This document shows, piece after piece, positions 16,075 to 25,101 of a DNA stretch of 64,000 bases. Within the stretch, counting starts at the first letter, position 1, and every line of letters begins with the position of its first letter. Source of the stretch: Streptomyces sp. LX-29 (GTDB taxonomy: Bacteria; Actinomycetota; Actinomycetes; Streptomycetales; Streptomycetaceae); contig NZ_CP089746.1 in assembly GCF_029541745.1 (NCBI RefSeq), positions 5,155,559 to 5,219,558 of the forward strand, in the 5' to 3' direction. A program made the position numbers and the translations under genes. The notes beneath the pieces are model-generated. The model did not search any database. It had not been told where the DNA came from and saw only the letters and a list, made by a program, of their open reading frames with translations.

Positions 16075-17313
16075 CTAACCCCGCTCCGACCCCCGCCGTG
16101 ACAGCGCCAGATGCGTCGCCACCCCGGCCACCAGCCCCCAGCAGGCCGAGCCGACGCCCCAGAGCTCCACCCCGGAAGCCGTCATCAGAAAGGTGACCAG
16201 GGCGCCGTCCCGATGGGCCTCCTCCCCGGTCGCGGCCGCCAGCGCCCCACCCAGCGCGCCCAGCAGGGCGATGCCCGCGATGGCCGCCACCAAATCCGCC
16301 GGCAGCGCCGTGAACACCGCGATGAACGTGGTGCCGAACACCCCGACCAGCAGGTAGCAGACGCCGGCGACCACCCCCGCCGCATACCGCTTGTCCGGGT
16401 CCGGGTGCGCCTCCCGCCCGGTGCAGATCGCCGCCGTGATCGCGGCCAGGTTGATGGCGTGGGCGCCCACCGGGGCCAGGGCGGCGGAGGCCAGCCCGGT
16501 GGTGGTGACGGTGCGACCGGAGCGGGCCGCGTCCATCCGATAGCCCGCCGCGCTCAACACCGCGATGCCCGGGGCGTTCTGCGAGGCCATCGTCACCAGG
16601 AACAGCGGCAGCCCGAGCCCCACCACGGCGTCCCAGGAGAACGCGGGCGCGGTGAACACCGGACGGGCCACGTCCGGATGGACCCCGCCGAAGGAGACGT
16701 CCCCGGTCAGCAGGGTCCAGCCGACGCCGGCCAGCAGCGCCCACGCCGTCGCCCAGCGCGGCGCGAACCGGCGCCCCACCACATAGGCGGCCAGCATCAG
16801 GGCCACCAGCGCGGGCGCGTCCTCGGTGGCCGTGAAGAGGTCGATGCCGAACTTCACCAGGATGCCGGCGAGCATCGCCGCCGCCACCGACTGCGGCAGC
16901 AGCCGCATCACCGTGCCGAACAGGCCGGTCGCCCCGACCAGCACGGTCAGCGCGGCGGCCACCAGATAGGCGCCGACGGCCTGGTCGTACGGATGGTCCG
17001 TCAGCGCCGTCACCAGCAGCGCCGCGCCCGGCGTCGACCACGCGGTGACGACCGGGACGCGGTAGGCCAGGCTCAGCAGCACGCAGGTCAGCCCGCTGCC
17101 GATGGATATCGCCCAGACCCAGGACTCCAGCCGGGCGTCGCTCAGTCGGGCCGCCTCCGCCGCCGTGAAGACCACGGCCATCGGGCCCGCGTACGAGACG
17201 ATGACCACGATCAACCCCGCGACGGCGGTCGAGACCGACCAGGCGGAGGGGGACGAGGTCGGGGGCGGGGCGGTGGAAGCGGAAGAGGCCGTCAGGTTTT
17301 CAGAATCACTCAT
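16075..17313 (-). CDS. BenE-family benzoate/aromatic-acid membrane transporter
   Basis: A 412-residue polytopic protein with about 11-12 hydrophobic segments. It fits the BenE group: SYAGPMAVVFTAAEAA in the first helices, TAWSTPGAALL, and the late NAPGIAVLSAAGYR and GAHAINLAAITAAICTGREAHPDPDKRY segments. Members carry benzoate-like acids by proton symport. The ATG (17313-17311) shares a base with the TGA of the upstream UbiA gene (TGATG), so the two are translationally coupled. The coupling suggests the transported compound is a substrate or product of the prenyltransferase pathway. Confidence 0.82.
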   Translation of the reverse strand: MSDSENLTASSASTAPPPTSSPSAWSVSTAVAGLIVVIVSYAGPMAVVFTAAEAARLSDARLESWVWAISIGSGLTCVLLSLAYRVPVVTAWSTPGAALLVTALTDHPYDQAVGAYLVAAALTVLVGATGLFGTVMRLLPQSVAAAMLAGILVKFGIDLFTATEDAPALVALMLAAYVVGRRFAPRWATAWALLAGVGWTLLTGDVSFGGVHPDVARPVFTAPAFSWDAVVGLGLPLFLVTMASQNAPGIAVLSAAGYRMDAARSGRTVTTTGLASAALAPVGAHAINLAAITAAICTGREAHPDPDKRYAAGVVAGVCYLLVGVFGTTFIAVFTALPADLVAAIAGIALLGALGGALAAATGEEAHRDGALVTFLMTASGVELWGVGSACWGLVAGVATHLALSRRGSERG

Positions 17314-18263
17314 CACACGTGCAACAAAAGCGCATTGCCGAGCAGGAGCAACGGAATTCCCCAGCGGTGCAGCCTGATGCCGAGCATCCGCGCCACCAGC
17401 ACCTGTCCCCGCGCCAGCCCCGCCCGTGCCTGGACCACCCGGCCCGCCCACAGCGGCAGCGCCAGCGCCACGAACCACGCCGGTACGGCGCCCACGGCGA
17501 CGGCCACCCCCACCGCCAGCGGCTCCAGCAGATGGAAGCCGATGACGACGCGGCGGTAGCCGGCGGGGGAGGAGAGCGTGGCGAGGTTGCGCCGCCCCGC
17601 GAGCCGGTCGCCCTCCACGTCGTTGATGTTGGAGTAGACCGACACCAGCAGGCTCCACAGCCCGACCAGCACCGTCTCCAGCACGATCAGGCCGGTGACC
17701 TCGCCGGTCAGTAGCGCGTACGGGAGCAGCACGGCGAGGCCCGGGGTCACCAGGATCAGCTCCTGACCGCCCCGGTAGCTGATCTTCAACCCGTAGGAGT
17801 ACTGGGCGTTGCTGAGCAGCACCAGCAGCATCGCCACCGCCGTCCACGGCGCGCTGTGCGGCGCCACGGCGAGCGTCGCCGTCCACAGCACCGCACCCCA
17901 CAGCGCCGCGCCCCAGCCGAAGAGTTCCGCCTGGCGCACCGTCAGCGCCCCGCTGAGCAGCGGCTTCCGCGACAGGTCGCGCAGCGCGCCGGACTCGGGG
18001 GAGTAGTTGCGCGCGTCGCTGCCGTCCCGGATGCCGGTGACGTCGTCCAGCGCGACGGTGGCGGCCACCACGCCCACATAGCCGAGGGTGTAGAGCGCCA
18101 GCACCGCCCAGCTCCGGCCCTCCCACAGCAGCGGCTCGGGCAGCGCCACCCAGACGACGAAGAGGCTCAGGTAGTAGTCGTAGAAGGAGAGCTTGCCGAG
18201 CTTGACGTAGGCCCTCAGTCGCCCTCGGAGGTCGGGCGGGGAAGCCGTGCTCACTGCGGACAT
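17313..18263 (-). CDS. UbiA-family membrane prenyltransferase
   Basis: A 316-residue integral membrane protein with 8-9 hydrophobic helices. Two Asp-rich motifs characteristic of the family are present: VALDDVTGIRDGSD near residue 70-85 and NINDVEGDRLAGRRNL near residue 200-215. They bind the Mg-diphosphate of the prenyl donor. YVKLGKLSFYDYYLSL near the N-terminus is also typical. The ATG at 18263 has GGAAGG about ten bases upstream. It is co-translated with the BenE transporter. The acceptor (aromatic acid, quinone precursor, or lipid) is not evident. MEP-pathway genes dxs and ispG 8-10 kb away could supply its prenyl donor. Confidence 0.85.
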   Translation of the reverse strand: MSAVSTASPPDLRGRLRAYVKLGKLSFYDYYLSLFVVWVALPEPLLWEGRSWAVLALYTLGYVGVVAATVALDDVTGIRDGSDARNYSPESGALRDLSRKPLLSGALTVRQAELFGWGAALWGAVLWTATLAVAPHSAPWTAVAMLLVLLSNAQYSYGLKISYRGGQELILVTPGLAVLLPYALLTGEVTGLIVLETVLVGLWSLLVSVYSNINDVEGDRLAGRRNLATLSSPAGYRRVVIGFHLLEPLAVGVAVAVGAVPAWFVALALPLWAGRVVQARAGLARGQVLVARMLGIRLHRWGIPLLLLGNALLLHV

Positions 18264-18371
18264 CGGCGGGTGCCTTCCGGTCGCGGATGGGGGACGGACA
18301 GCGGCCGGCCGCCTTCCCCCGGAGGGGAACGGGCGGCCCTTGGGGCGGGGAGCGAGGTGGCCTTTCCGGCG

Positions 18372-18512
18372 GCTGCGGGTGCGGGTGCGGGTGCGGCTGT
18401 GGGTGCGGGTGCGGGTGCGGGTGCGAGTGCGGCGGTGCGGCTGCGAGCGCCGGTGCGGGTGCGGGGGCGGGTGCGGGTGCGGCGGTGCGAGTGCGGGTGC
18501 GGGAGCGGGGCG
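18372..18512. repeat. GTGCGG hexanucleotide-type repeat tract
   Basis: Many imperfect copies of GTGCGG (variants GAGCGG, GTGCGA, CTGCGG) fill this stretch of the 307-bp gap between the methyltransferase stop and the UbiA start. The tract is open in several frames on both strands but codes only for low-complexity peptides, so I regard it as non-coding. Nothing else is seen in the gap. Confidence 0.75.
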
Positions 18513-18570
18513 GCTGCGGGGCACGGGCCCGGGAGCCGTGCTCGCCCCCGGGCCCCGCCCCGCGTACGGG

Positions 18571-19401
18571 CTAGCGCGCCCTGCGCCCGAGCGTGGAGAT
18601 GAGGACCTGCGACAGCCAGCGGTGCCCCGGGTCGGCCATCTCCCGCAGCGCCTCGTCGACACGGGCCTCCGAGACCAGGCCCTCGGCGACGATCCGCTGC
18701 CGCAGGGACTCCAGCCACAGCATGTAGTGCCGGGCCTGGCGGGAGCCGCCGTGCACCATGACCGCGCGGCCCTCGGCGGAGACCTCCTCAAGGCCCAGCT
18801 CCAGCGCCGCGTCCAGGTCGAAGTGGCCGCCGCGCGGCTCGTGCCCGGAGCGGCGCATCAGCCCGTACCCGGCGGCCTTGACGTCCTGGAGGAAGTCCTC
18901 GCCGGCGGAGCTGCGGAACAGCGACAGCGAGTCGGTGTCCTCCAGGAAGAGCCAGCCGCCCGGCTTCAGCGCGCGCACCAGCTTCGCCACGGCGGCGGGG
19001 CGGTCGGCCAGGTGCTGCACGACCATGCGGGAGTGCACGAGGTCGAAGGCGCCCGCGGGGAGCTCCTGGGTGCGCAGGTCCAGCCGCACGGCCTCGACGT
19101 TGGCGGCGGTCAGCCAGTCCAGCCGGGACGGCTCCAGATCCACCGCCACCACCCGGCCGTCCGGGCCGACCCGCTCGGCGAGCCAGGCCGCGATCGAACC
19201 CGTACCGGCGCCGACCTCCAGCACCGACCAGCCGGCGGCCACCCCGAGCCGCTCCAGCCGCTCGATCGTTCCCGGATCCCAGATCGCCTCGTTGGTCCGC
19301 AGCCGCTCCGACTCCTGGTCCCAGGACTGGTCGAACACGTACTCCGCACCCCGGGCGACGTCCGGGTCCGCGGCGATCTCCGCGCCCTCGGTGACGCTCA
19401 T
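18571..19401 (-). CDS. Class I SAM-dependent methyltransferase
   Basis: A 276-residue methyltransferase. The SAM-binding motif I is WSVLEVGAGTGSIAAWLAERVG, with the acidic VVAVDLEPSRL at the end of strand 2, then DLVHSRMVVQHLAD and LVRALKPGGWLFLEDTD as motifs II and III. It resembles UbiE/Methyltransf_25-type small-molecule methyltransferases. GAGGGGG six bases before the ATG fixes the start. It reads in the same direction as the UbiA gene but is separated from it by the repeat tract, and it is divergent from the eight-gene operon at 19590. Substrate unknown. Confidence 0.85.
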   Translation of the reverse strand: MSVTEGAEIAADPDVARGAEYVFDQSWDQESERLRTNEAIWDPGTIERLERLGVAAGWSVLEVGAGTGSIAAWLAERVGPDGRVVAVDLEPSRLDWLTAANVEAVRLDLRTQELPAGAFDLVHSRMVVQHLADRPAAVAKLVRALKPGGWLFLEDTDSLSLFRSSAGEDFLQDVKAAGYGLMRRSGHEPRGGHFDLDAALELGLEEVSAEGRAVMVHGGSRQARHYMLWLESLRQRIVAEGLVSEARVDEALREMADPGHRWLSQVLISTLGRRAR

Positions 19402-19589
19402 GGGAAACCCCCTCGATTCGGCTTCGGGCCCTTCACGCTAGGAACCCGACCGCCGCCCCGGCCATGGCAATTGAGTGTCCGCGCCCCCCGGCGCGCAGGC
19501 AGGTATCTGCTAGCGCTCTGCTACGGACCGGCGGGCGGGTCGGGACATAGCGTGGGCGCTCCACTTCACGGATTCACGAGGAGTTCCCG
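19402..19589. promoter_or_regulatory. Divergent promoter region, methyltransferase / dxs-ispG operon
   Basis: This 188-bp intergenic region must carry the promoter for the eight-gene plus-strand operon and that of the methyltransferase. I see no strong palindrome. The operon leader ends in CACGAGGAG seven bases before the first ATG. Confidence 0.45.
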
Positions 19590-20606
19590 ATGCTGCACAC
19601 CTTGCTTGTCGGGCTCGGACGCTCGGGGCGAGAACTCCATCTGCCGGTGCTCCACAAGCTGCGGCAGACGACCGCCGCCGGGGACCCCTTCGCGCCGGAA
19701 CCGCCCCTCGGCTACGACATCCGCCCCCTGGGCGAGCCCGTACCGGGGCTGGTGACCGTGGACTCGCCGGCCGCCGCCCGGGCCCGGCTCGACCCGGCAC
19801 GCACCGTGGTGCACCTGTGCACCCCGCCCGACCAGCGGGTGGAGGTGCTGCGCGAGCTCGCGGGGGTCGGCTTCCGCCGCTTCCTGGTCGAGAAGCCGAT
19901 CGGCACCGACGGCGCGGCGGTGGAGGCGATGCGCCGGCTGCGCGACGAGCGCGGGCTCGCGCTGGCCGTCGTCGCGCCCTGGCTGCACAGCACCCTCACC
20001 GAGCGGCTGGGGCGACTGGTGCGCTCCGGCAGCCTCGGCGGACTGCGCCGGATCACCGTGCACCAGCGCAAGCCCCGGCTGCGCCGGTCGCTGAGCACCC
20101 CCAGCCACCCGAGCGCCTTCGACGTCGAGCTGCCGCACTCCGTCGGCGTCGCGCTGCGGCTGGCCGGCGCCGGCCGGGTCGAGGCGGCCTCCTGGACCGA
20201 TGCCCGCGCCGGCACATCCGTCGTCCCCCGCATGGGAACGGCGCAGCTGACAGTCCGTCATGAGGGGGGAGTGATCAGCGAGATCGACACCGATCTGACC
20301 TCGCCGCTGCGCGAGCGCAGCATCACGCTGGAGTTCGACGCCGGCACGGCCGTCGGCCACTACCCGGTCAGCGGCGAGGACCCCTACGCCCACCTCCGCG
20401 TGCGCCCCATCGGGCTGCCGCAGACCCATGACGTCTTCCCCGACGAGGCCCTCGACGCCTGTCTGCTCCAGGTCTACCGGGACTTCGCCGCCGGCGCCGA
20501 CGTCACCGCGGACTTCGCGCTCCAGGCCGAGGTGGTGGCCGTGCTGGAGCGAGCCAAGGAACAGGCCGCCGCCGCGGCCCGGAAGGGATACCTCCATGTC
20601 GGCTGA
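19590..20606 (+). CDS. Gfo/Idh/MocA-family NAD(P)-dependent oxidoreductase (first)
   Basis: A 338-residue oxidoreductase. The dinucleotide motif LLVGLGRSGRELHLPVL opens the protein, and the family motif VEKPIG lies near residue 104, its lysine being the usual catalytic residue. Members oxidise or reduce sugars, inositols and related polyols. HPSAFDVELPHSVGVALRL is the probable substrate region; the typical DxxxH pair is represented by DVELPH. First gene of a tightly packed operon: the next gene starts inside it, 11 bases before its stop. Partners in the operon suggest it acts on a small sugar-like intermediate. Confidence 0.82.
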   Translation: MLHTLLVGLGRSGRELHLPVLHKLRQTTAAGDPFAPEPPLGYDIRPLGEPVPGLVTVDSPAAARARLDPARTVVHLCTPPDQRVEVLRELAGVGFRRFLVEKPIGTDGAAVEAMRRLRDERGLALAVVAPWLHSTLTERLGRLVRSGSLGGLRRITVHQRKPRLRRSLSTPSHPSAFDVELPHSVGVALRLAGAGRVEAASWTDARAGTSVVPRMGTAQLTVRHEGGVISEIDTDLTSPLRERSITLEFDAGTAVGHYPVSGEDPYAHLRVRPIGLPQTHDVFPDEALDACLLQVYRDFAAGADVTADFALQAEVVAVLERAKEQAAAAARKGYLHVG

Positions 20607-21537
20607 GCACCCGCGCCCCACCCCCGAAGGCCCCGGGCTCCCCGCCGGGATCCGGCTGTGCGGCATCGGCGACGAGGCCGGCGCCTCGCTGGACGAGCAG
20701 ATCACCGCGCTCACCACCCTCGGCTGGGACGCCATCGAGCTGCGCACCGTCGACGGCACCGCCGTCGCCGACCTCGACGAGGCCGCCTTCGAGCGGGTCG
20801 CCGAGCGGCTGACCGCCGCCCGGCTGGAGGTCGCCTGCGTGGACTCCCGCATCGCCAACTGGGCCCGCCCCGTCACCGCGCCCTTCGCCCAGGACCTGCA
20901 CGAGCTGGACGTCCTCGTCGAGCGCTGCGCCCGCCTGGGCACCGACCGGGTGCGCGTGATGTCCTACCCCAACGACGGCCTGCCCGAGGACCGCTGGCGC
21001 GCCGAGGCGCTGGCCCGGTTGGCCGCGCTGACCGCGCGCGCCGAGGCCGCCGGGCTGGTCCTCCTGCACGAGAACTGCGCCGGCTGGGCCGGCACCCGCG
21101 CCGACCGCATGCTCGACCTGCTGGCCCACGTCGACAGCCCCGCCCTGCGGCTGCTGTTCGACGTCGGCAACGGCGTCGCCTACGGGTACCGGGCGTACGA
21201 GCTGCTGCCGCGACTCACCCCGTACATCGCTCATGTGCACATCAAGGACGCCGTCGGCACCCCCGAGGACACCCGCTACACCCTGCCGGGCCACGGCGAC
21301 TGCCGCGTGCCCGAGGCGCTGCGCCATCTGCTGGACCACGGCTACACCGGGGTGTGGTCCATCGAGCCGCACATCAACGTGCGCCCGCACGACTTCCTCG
21401 CGCGGAGCGGCGACGACGTCCTGAGCGCCTTCGTCGACTACGGGCGGGAGCTTGAGAAGCTCATCGGCGGGCTCGGCGGGCTCAGCGGCTCGGCCGCGGC
21501 CGGCGGGACCGGCACAGCCTCCGAGGTGCGCTCATGA
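20596..21537 (+). CDS. Sugar phosphate isomerase/epimerase-like TIM barrel protein
   Basis: A 313-residue member of the AP-endonuclease-2/xylose-isomerase-like TIM-barrel family (IolE, hydroxypyruvate isomerase and relatives). Metal-ligand segments are recognisable: LLHENCAGWAG (Glu), LLFDVGNGVAYG (Asp), YIAHVHIKDAVG (His) and VWSIEPHIN (Glu). Such enzymes isomerise, epimerise or dehydrate sugars and inosoles with a divalent metal. The start ATG lies inside the preceding Gfo/Idh gene and its TGA overlaps the next ATG (ATGA), so it is translationally coupled on both sides. Confidence 0.82.
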   Translation: MSAEHPRPTPEGPGLPAGIRLCGIGDEAGASLDEQITALTTLGWDAIELRTVDGTAVADLDEAAFERVAERLTAARLEVACVDSRIANWARPVTAPFAQDLHELDVLVERCARLGTDRVRVMSYPNDGLPEDRWRAEALARLAALTARAEAAGLVLLHENCAGWAGTRADRMLDLLAHVDSPALRLLFDVGNGVAYGYRAYELLPRLTPYIAHVHIKDAVGTPEDTRYTLPGHGDCRVPEALRHLLDHGYTGVWSIEPHINVRPHDFLARSGDDVLSAFVDYGRELEKLIGGLGGLSGSAAAGGTGTASEVRS

Positions 21538-22862
21538 GCCCCGTCACGCTCCTCCCCGCCGAGCGGGATCTGCTGCTGCACCTCATCGGACTGCGCACCG
21601 CCGGCCCCCTGGAGACCGGCCCCGACGGACCGCCCCCGCGGCTGTGGGAGGCGCAGCGGGCGTACGCCGAGGCCGCCGCGCCGCTGGGCTTCCGCGTCGT
21701 CCACCACGCCGCCCCCGACCCGTCCGTACTGGATCGGGACGGGGTGCCGCGGACCGTGCGGGAGGCCGCGGAGCGTACCCCGGACTTCCTGGAGTGCCAG
21801 CCCAGCATGGTGCTGCGGCTGGGGCCCGAACTCCCGCCCGAGCGCACGGTGATGTTCAACGCGCACCTGGACACGGTCGCCGGATGGGAGCCGCCGGTCT
21901 GCCGCGACGGGCGGTTCCACGGCCGGGGCGCGATCGACGCCAAGGGGCCGGCCGTGGCCCTGCTGGCCGGGTTGCGGGAGGCGGTCGCGGCCGTACCCGA
22001 ACTGGGCGTCACCACGGGGGTGCTCATCCAACTGGTCGCGGGTGAGGAGGGCGGCGCCATGGGCGTCTTCGGCACCCGCCCGCTGGTGGCGGCCGGGTAC
22101 ACCGGGCGGCTCAACGTCTTCTGCGAGCCGACCGGGAACCGGCTGGTGCCCCGCGCCACCGCCGCCGCCACCGCCCGGATCACCGTCGCCGGCACCGACT
22201 CCATCGACGACCACCCCGGCGGCGGCCACAACGCCACCGTGCTGCTCGGCTTCCTGGCCCAGCACCTCGCCGAGCGCCTGGCCACCCGTGCCGACGACGG
22301 CCGGGTCTGCGTCGCCGGGCTGCACACCGGCCACCTGCACAACAAGGTCTACGGCACGGGGCACCTGCTGCTGAACCTCGCCTACGGGACCACCGCCGCC
22401 GGGACCGCGCTCCAGCGGGCGCTGGAGGACGAGCTGCGCGGCGGTCTCACCGCCTTCGCGGGGCGCTTCGGCGCCCTCCCCGACTTCGCCCTGACCGCCG
22501 CCGAGGCCGCCGAGATCACCACCCTCGACTGGCTCAAACGCGGACTGCCGGCGCTCGACGACCACGACCCCTGGGCCGAACGGCTGCTGGAGCGGGCGGG
22601 CATCCCGTACGCCCCGCCCGACGCCCCGGCCTGCACCTGCGACGCCATCTGGATGCACGGCGCGCCCGGCGCCTACACCGCCGTGCTCGGCCCCGGCGAC
22701 CTGGCGGCCAACCACGCCCACGCCGAGGGCGAGTACGCCGACACCGCCGACCTCGAAGCCTTCGCCACGCGGGTCACCTCGCTCCTGCGGCACTTCACCG
22801 ACCACTTCGCCCACCACACCGCCCGGCGCTCCGACGCCCGGGCAACGGACGGATCGTTATGA
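21534..22862 (+). CDS. M20-family metallohydrolase (ArgE/DapE-like)
   Basis: A 442-residue M20 hydrolase with metal and catalytic residues in order: FNAHLDTV (His, catalytic Asp), GRGAIDAKGP (bridging Asp), AGEEGGA (catalytic and metal Glu), FCEPTGN (metal Glu) and NHAHAEGEY (last His). The dimerisation-domain GHLHNKVYGTGHLLLNL is also present. It removes an acyl or amino-acid group from an amide. In this operon it may deacylate an intermediate. Starts by ATGA overlap with the preceding gene. Its last sense codon is TTA (22857-22859), immediately before TGA and overlapping the next ATG. Confidence 0.82.
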   Translation: MSPVTLLPAERDLLLHLIGLRTAGPLETGPDGPPPRLWEAQRAYAEAAAPLGFRVVHHAAPDPSVLDRDGVPRTVREAAERTPDFLECQPSMVLRLGPELPPERTVMFNAHLDTVAGWEPPVCRDGRFHGRGAIDAKGPAVALLAGLREAVAAVPELGVTTGVLIQLVAGEEGGAMGVFGTRPLVAAGYTGRLNVFCEPTGNRLVPRATAAATARITVAGTDSIDDHPGGGHNATVLLGFLAQHLAERLATRADDGRVCVAGLHTGHLHNKVYGTGHLLLNLAYGTTAAGTALQRALEDELRGGLTAFAGRFGALPDFALTAAEAAEITTLDWLKRGLPALDDHDPWAERLLERAGIPYAPPDAPACTCDAIWMHGAPGAYTAVLGPGDLAANHAHAEGEYADTADLEAFATRVTSLLRHFTDHFAHHTARRSDARATDGSL

Positions 22863-24007
22863 CAACCACCCTTCCCGACGCGGCCGCCCCGACGGCGGTC
22901 CGCGTCCCCTACGACAGCCTGCTCGGCTTCGCCACCGAGGTGTTCGCCGCCCGCGGCGTGCCCCGCCCGCGTGCCGGCGCCGCCGCCGAGGCCCTGGTCT
23001 ACGGCGACCTGGCCGGGATGCGCTCACACGGCCTGGCCAACCTCACCCGGCTCTACCTGCCGCTGTTCGACGACGGGCGGGCGGTGCCGGACGCCGAGCC
23101 CGAGGTGCTCGCCGACCGCGGCGCCGCGGTCCTCTGGGACGCCCACAAGGGGCTCGGCCTGTGGGTCGCCGGCGAGGCCATGGAGCTGGCCGCCCGGCGC
23201 GCCGCCGAGTACGGCGTCGGTCTGGTCTCGGTCCGCGACGCCACCCACTTCGGCTGCGCCGGCCACCACACCGAGCGCACCGCGCGACGACACGACGTCG
23301 TCGCCGTGCTCGCCTCCAACTGCGGACGGCAGCGGATCGCCCGCCCGCCGGGCGGCCGGGTCGCGATGCTCGGCACCAACCCGATGAGCGTCGCCGCCCC
23401 GGCCGGCCCCGACCTGCCGCCGTACGTGCTGGACATGTCCACCACCGCGGTGCCCACCGGCAAGATCCGAGAGGCCGCGCGCGCCGGCCGTGAGATACCC
23501 GAGGGCTGGCTGCAGGACGCCGAGGACCGGCCGGTCACCGACCCGGGCGCGCTCGACCGCGGCGAGGGCTTCCCGCTGTGGCTCGGCGGCCGCCCGGAGA
23601 CCGGCGCCTACAAGGGCTACGGGCTCGCGCTGCTGGTCGAGGTGCTCGCCGCGCTGGTGCCCGGCGCCGGACTCGGCCCCGCCACCGAGGCGTACGCCGG
23701 CACCGGCGGCCCCTCCGGACGCGACGACGACATCGGCTTCCTGGCGCTGGCGGTCGCCCCCGGCGCGCTGCGCCCGGTGGCCGACTTCCTCGGCGAGTCG
23801 GCCGGCCTCTTCCAGGCCCTGGTCGACTGCCCGCCGGTGCGCCCCGGCACCCCCGTCAGCTACCCCGGCGCGCGCGAGGCCACCCTGGCCGTCGATGCCC
23901 GGCGGGCCGGGGTCCCCCTCACCCCCGAGCTGTACGCGGAGATCCGCGCGGTCGCGGCCGAGCTGGGGCTCCCGACCCCGGCCATCCTGGAAGGGGAGAA
24001 CGCGTGA
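22859..24007 (+). CDS. Ldh2-type malate/L-lactate/ureidoglycolate dehydrogenase family protein
   Basis: A 382-residue NAD(P)-dependent dehydrogenase of the Ldh2/AllD/DpkA fold, distinct from Rossmann dehydrogenases. Signatures: DLAGMRSHGLANLTRLYLPL near residue 50, VSVRDATHFGCAGHHTERTA, LGTNPMSVAAP, VLDMSTTAVPTGKI, and ETGAYKGYGLALLVEVLAALV. These enzymes reduce 2-oxo acids or cyclic imino acids. It starts by overlap with the M20 gene (TTATGA). Its substrate in this pathway may be a 2-oxo acid or imine; this is inference. Confidence 0.82.
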   Translation: MTTTLPDAAAPTAVRVPYDSLLGFATEVFAARGVPRPRAGAAAEALVYGDLAGMRSHGLANLTRLYLPLFDDGRAVPDAEPEVLADRGAAVLWDAHKGLGLWVAGEAMELAARRAAEYGVGLVSVRDATHFGCAGHHTERTARRHDVVAVLASNCGRQRIARPPGGRVAMLGTNPMSVAAPAGPDLPPYVLDMSTTAVPTGKIREAARAGREIPEGWLQDAEDRPVTDPGALDRGEGFPLWLGGRPETGAYKGYGLALLVEVLAALVPGAGLGPATEAYAGTGGPSGRDDDIGFLALAVAPGALRPVADFLGESAGLFQALVDCPPVRPGTPVSYPGAREATLAVDARRAGVPLTPELYAEIRAVAAELGLPTPAILEGENA

Positions 24008-25101
24008 CCGACCGGAGCAAGGAGACACCTCGCCCCTCCGAGGGCCACCGCGTGGAGGACTCCGGCGTGGACCGCCGGCCCGACGGCGGCCCGGCCGCCC
24101 ACCCGCCCGGGAGGGCGCTGCGGGTCGGGATCGTCGGGCTCGGCGTCATCTCCCGCTTCTACGTGGCCGCCTTCGACGCCCTGCCCGATGTCGAGCTGGC
24201 CGCCGTCTGCGACCTGCGCCCCGAGGCGCTCGCCCCCTTCGCGGGCCGGGTCGCCGGCTACCCGGACCACCGCGCCATGATCGCCGCGGGTGGGCTGGAC
24301 TCGGTGGTGGTCAACGTGCCCAACGACGCGCACGCCGCCGTCTGCGCGGATCTGCTGGCCGCCGGTCTCGCGGTCTGCGTGGAGAAGCCCCTGGCCACGC
24401 GGGTCGAGGACGGGCGGATGCTGGCCCGTACCGCCGCCGACCACGGGGCGGTGCTCTTCACCTCCTTCCACCGCCGCTACAACGACAACGCGCTGGCGCT
24501 GCTGGACCGGGTCGGCGAGCAGGGCAGCCCCCTGGTCTCCCTCACCGTCCGCTATCTGGAGCGGATCGAGGAGCACGCGGGCGCCGACCTCTGGTACCTG
24601 GACCCGGAGCGCTGCGGCGGCGGCTGCGTCGCCGACAACGGGCCCAACGCCTTCGACACCGTCCGCCAGTTCCTCGGCCCGGTCCGGGTCGTCGACGCCA
24701 CCGTCGTCCGGGACGAGCACGGCACCGACCGCCGGTCGGCGGTGCTGCTGCGCGCCGACACCGGCGCCACCGCCCGGGTCGAACTGGACTGGTCCTACCC
24801 CGGCGAACGCAAGGACATCGAGGCGCGGTTCGCCGACGGCACCGTGCTCACCGCCGACATGCTCGGCGGCCACGACGGCTTCAAGCAGTCGTTATGGCAC
24901 GAGTACGTCGGCGTGCTGCGGGACTTCGCCACCGCCGTACGGGCCGGCGAGGACCGCTCGGCCGACGGGCTGGCCGCCCTGGAGCTGGTCGCCGAGGTCT
25001 ACCGGCGCGAGGACCGCACGGCCCCGGACGCCGGCACCGCCCCGCCCGCCGGTGCCGCCCCCTCGGCCGAGACCGCCCGCACCGCCGGAGCCGCCTCGTG
25101 A
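24004..25101 (+). CDS. Gfo/Idh/MocA-family oxidoreductase (second)
   Basis: A 365-residue oxidoreductase. After a 38-residue disordered N-terminus it has RVGIVGLGVISRFYVAAF (dinucleotide motif), CVEKPLATRVEDG (catalytic-lysine motif EKP) and FHRRYNDNALALLDRV, then GGGCVADNGPNAFDTVRQFLG in the substrate region. The C-terminus is Ala/Pro-rich. It starts with GTG in a GTGA overlap with the preceding stop. A TTA codon lies at 24892-24894 (codon 297). It is clearly diverged from the first Gfo/Idh of the operon, so the two probably act on different substrates or steps. Confidence 0.82.
   Translation: MTDRSKETPRPSEGHRVEDSGVDRRPDGGPAAHPPGRALRVGIVGLGVISRFYVAAFDALPDVELAAVCDLRPEALAPFAGRVAGYPDHRAMIAAGGLDSVVVNVPNDAHAAVCADLLAAGLAVCVEKPLATRVEDGRMLARTAADHGAVLFTSFHRRYNDNALALLDRVGEQGSPLVSLTVRYLERIEEHAGADLWYLDPERCGGGCVADNGPNAFDTVRQFLGPVRVVDATVVRDEHGTDRRSAVLLRADTGATARVELDWSYPGERKDIEARFADGTVLTADMLGGHDGFKQSLWHEYVGVLRDFATAVRAGEDRSADGLAALELVAEVYRREDRTAPDAGTAPPAGAAPSAETARTAGAAS

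Noticed and set aside
18264-18570. Possible Pro/His- or Arg/Thr-rich protein encoded by the hexanucleotide repeats
   Set aside because: Open in several frames on both strands only because of the repeat; no start with a ribosome site and no non-repetitive coding part.
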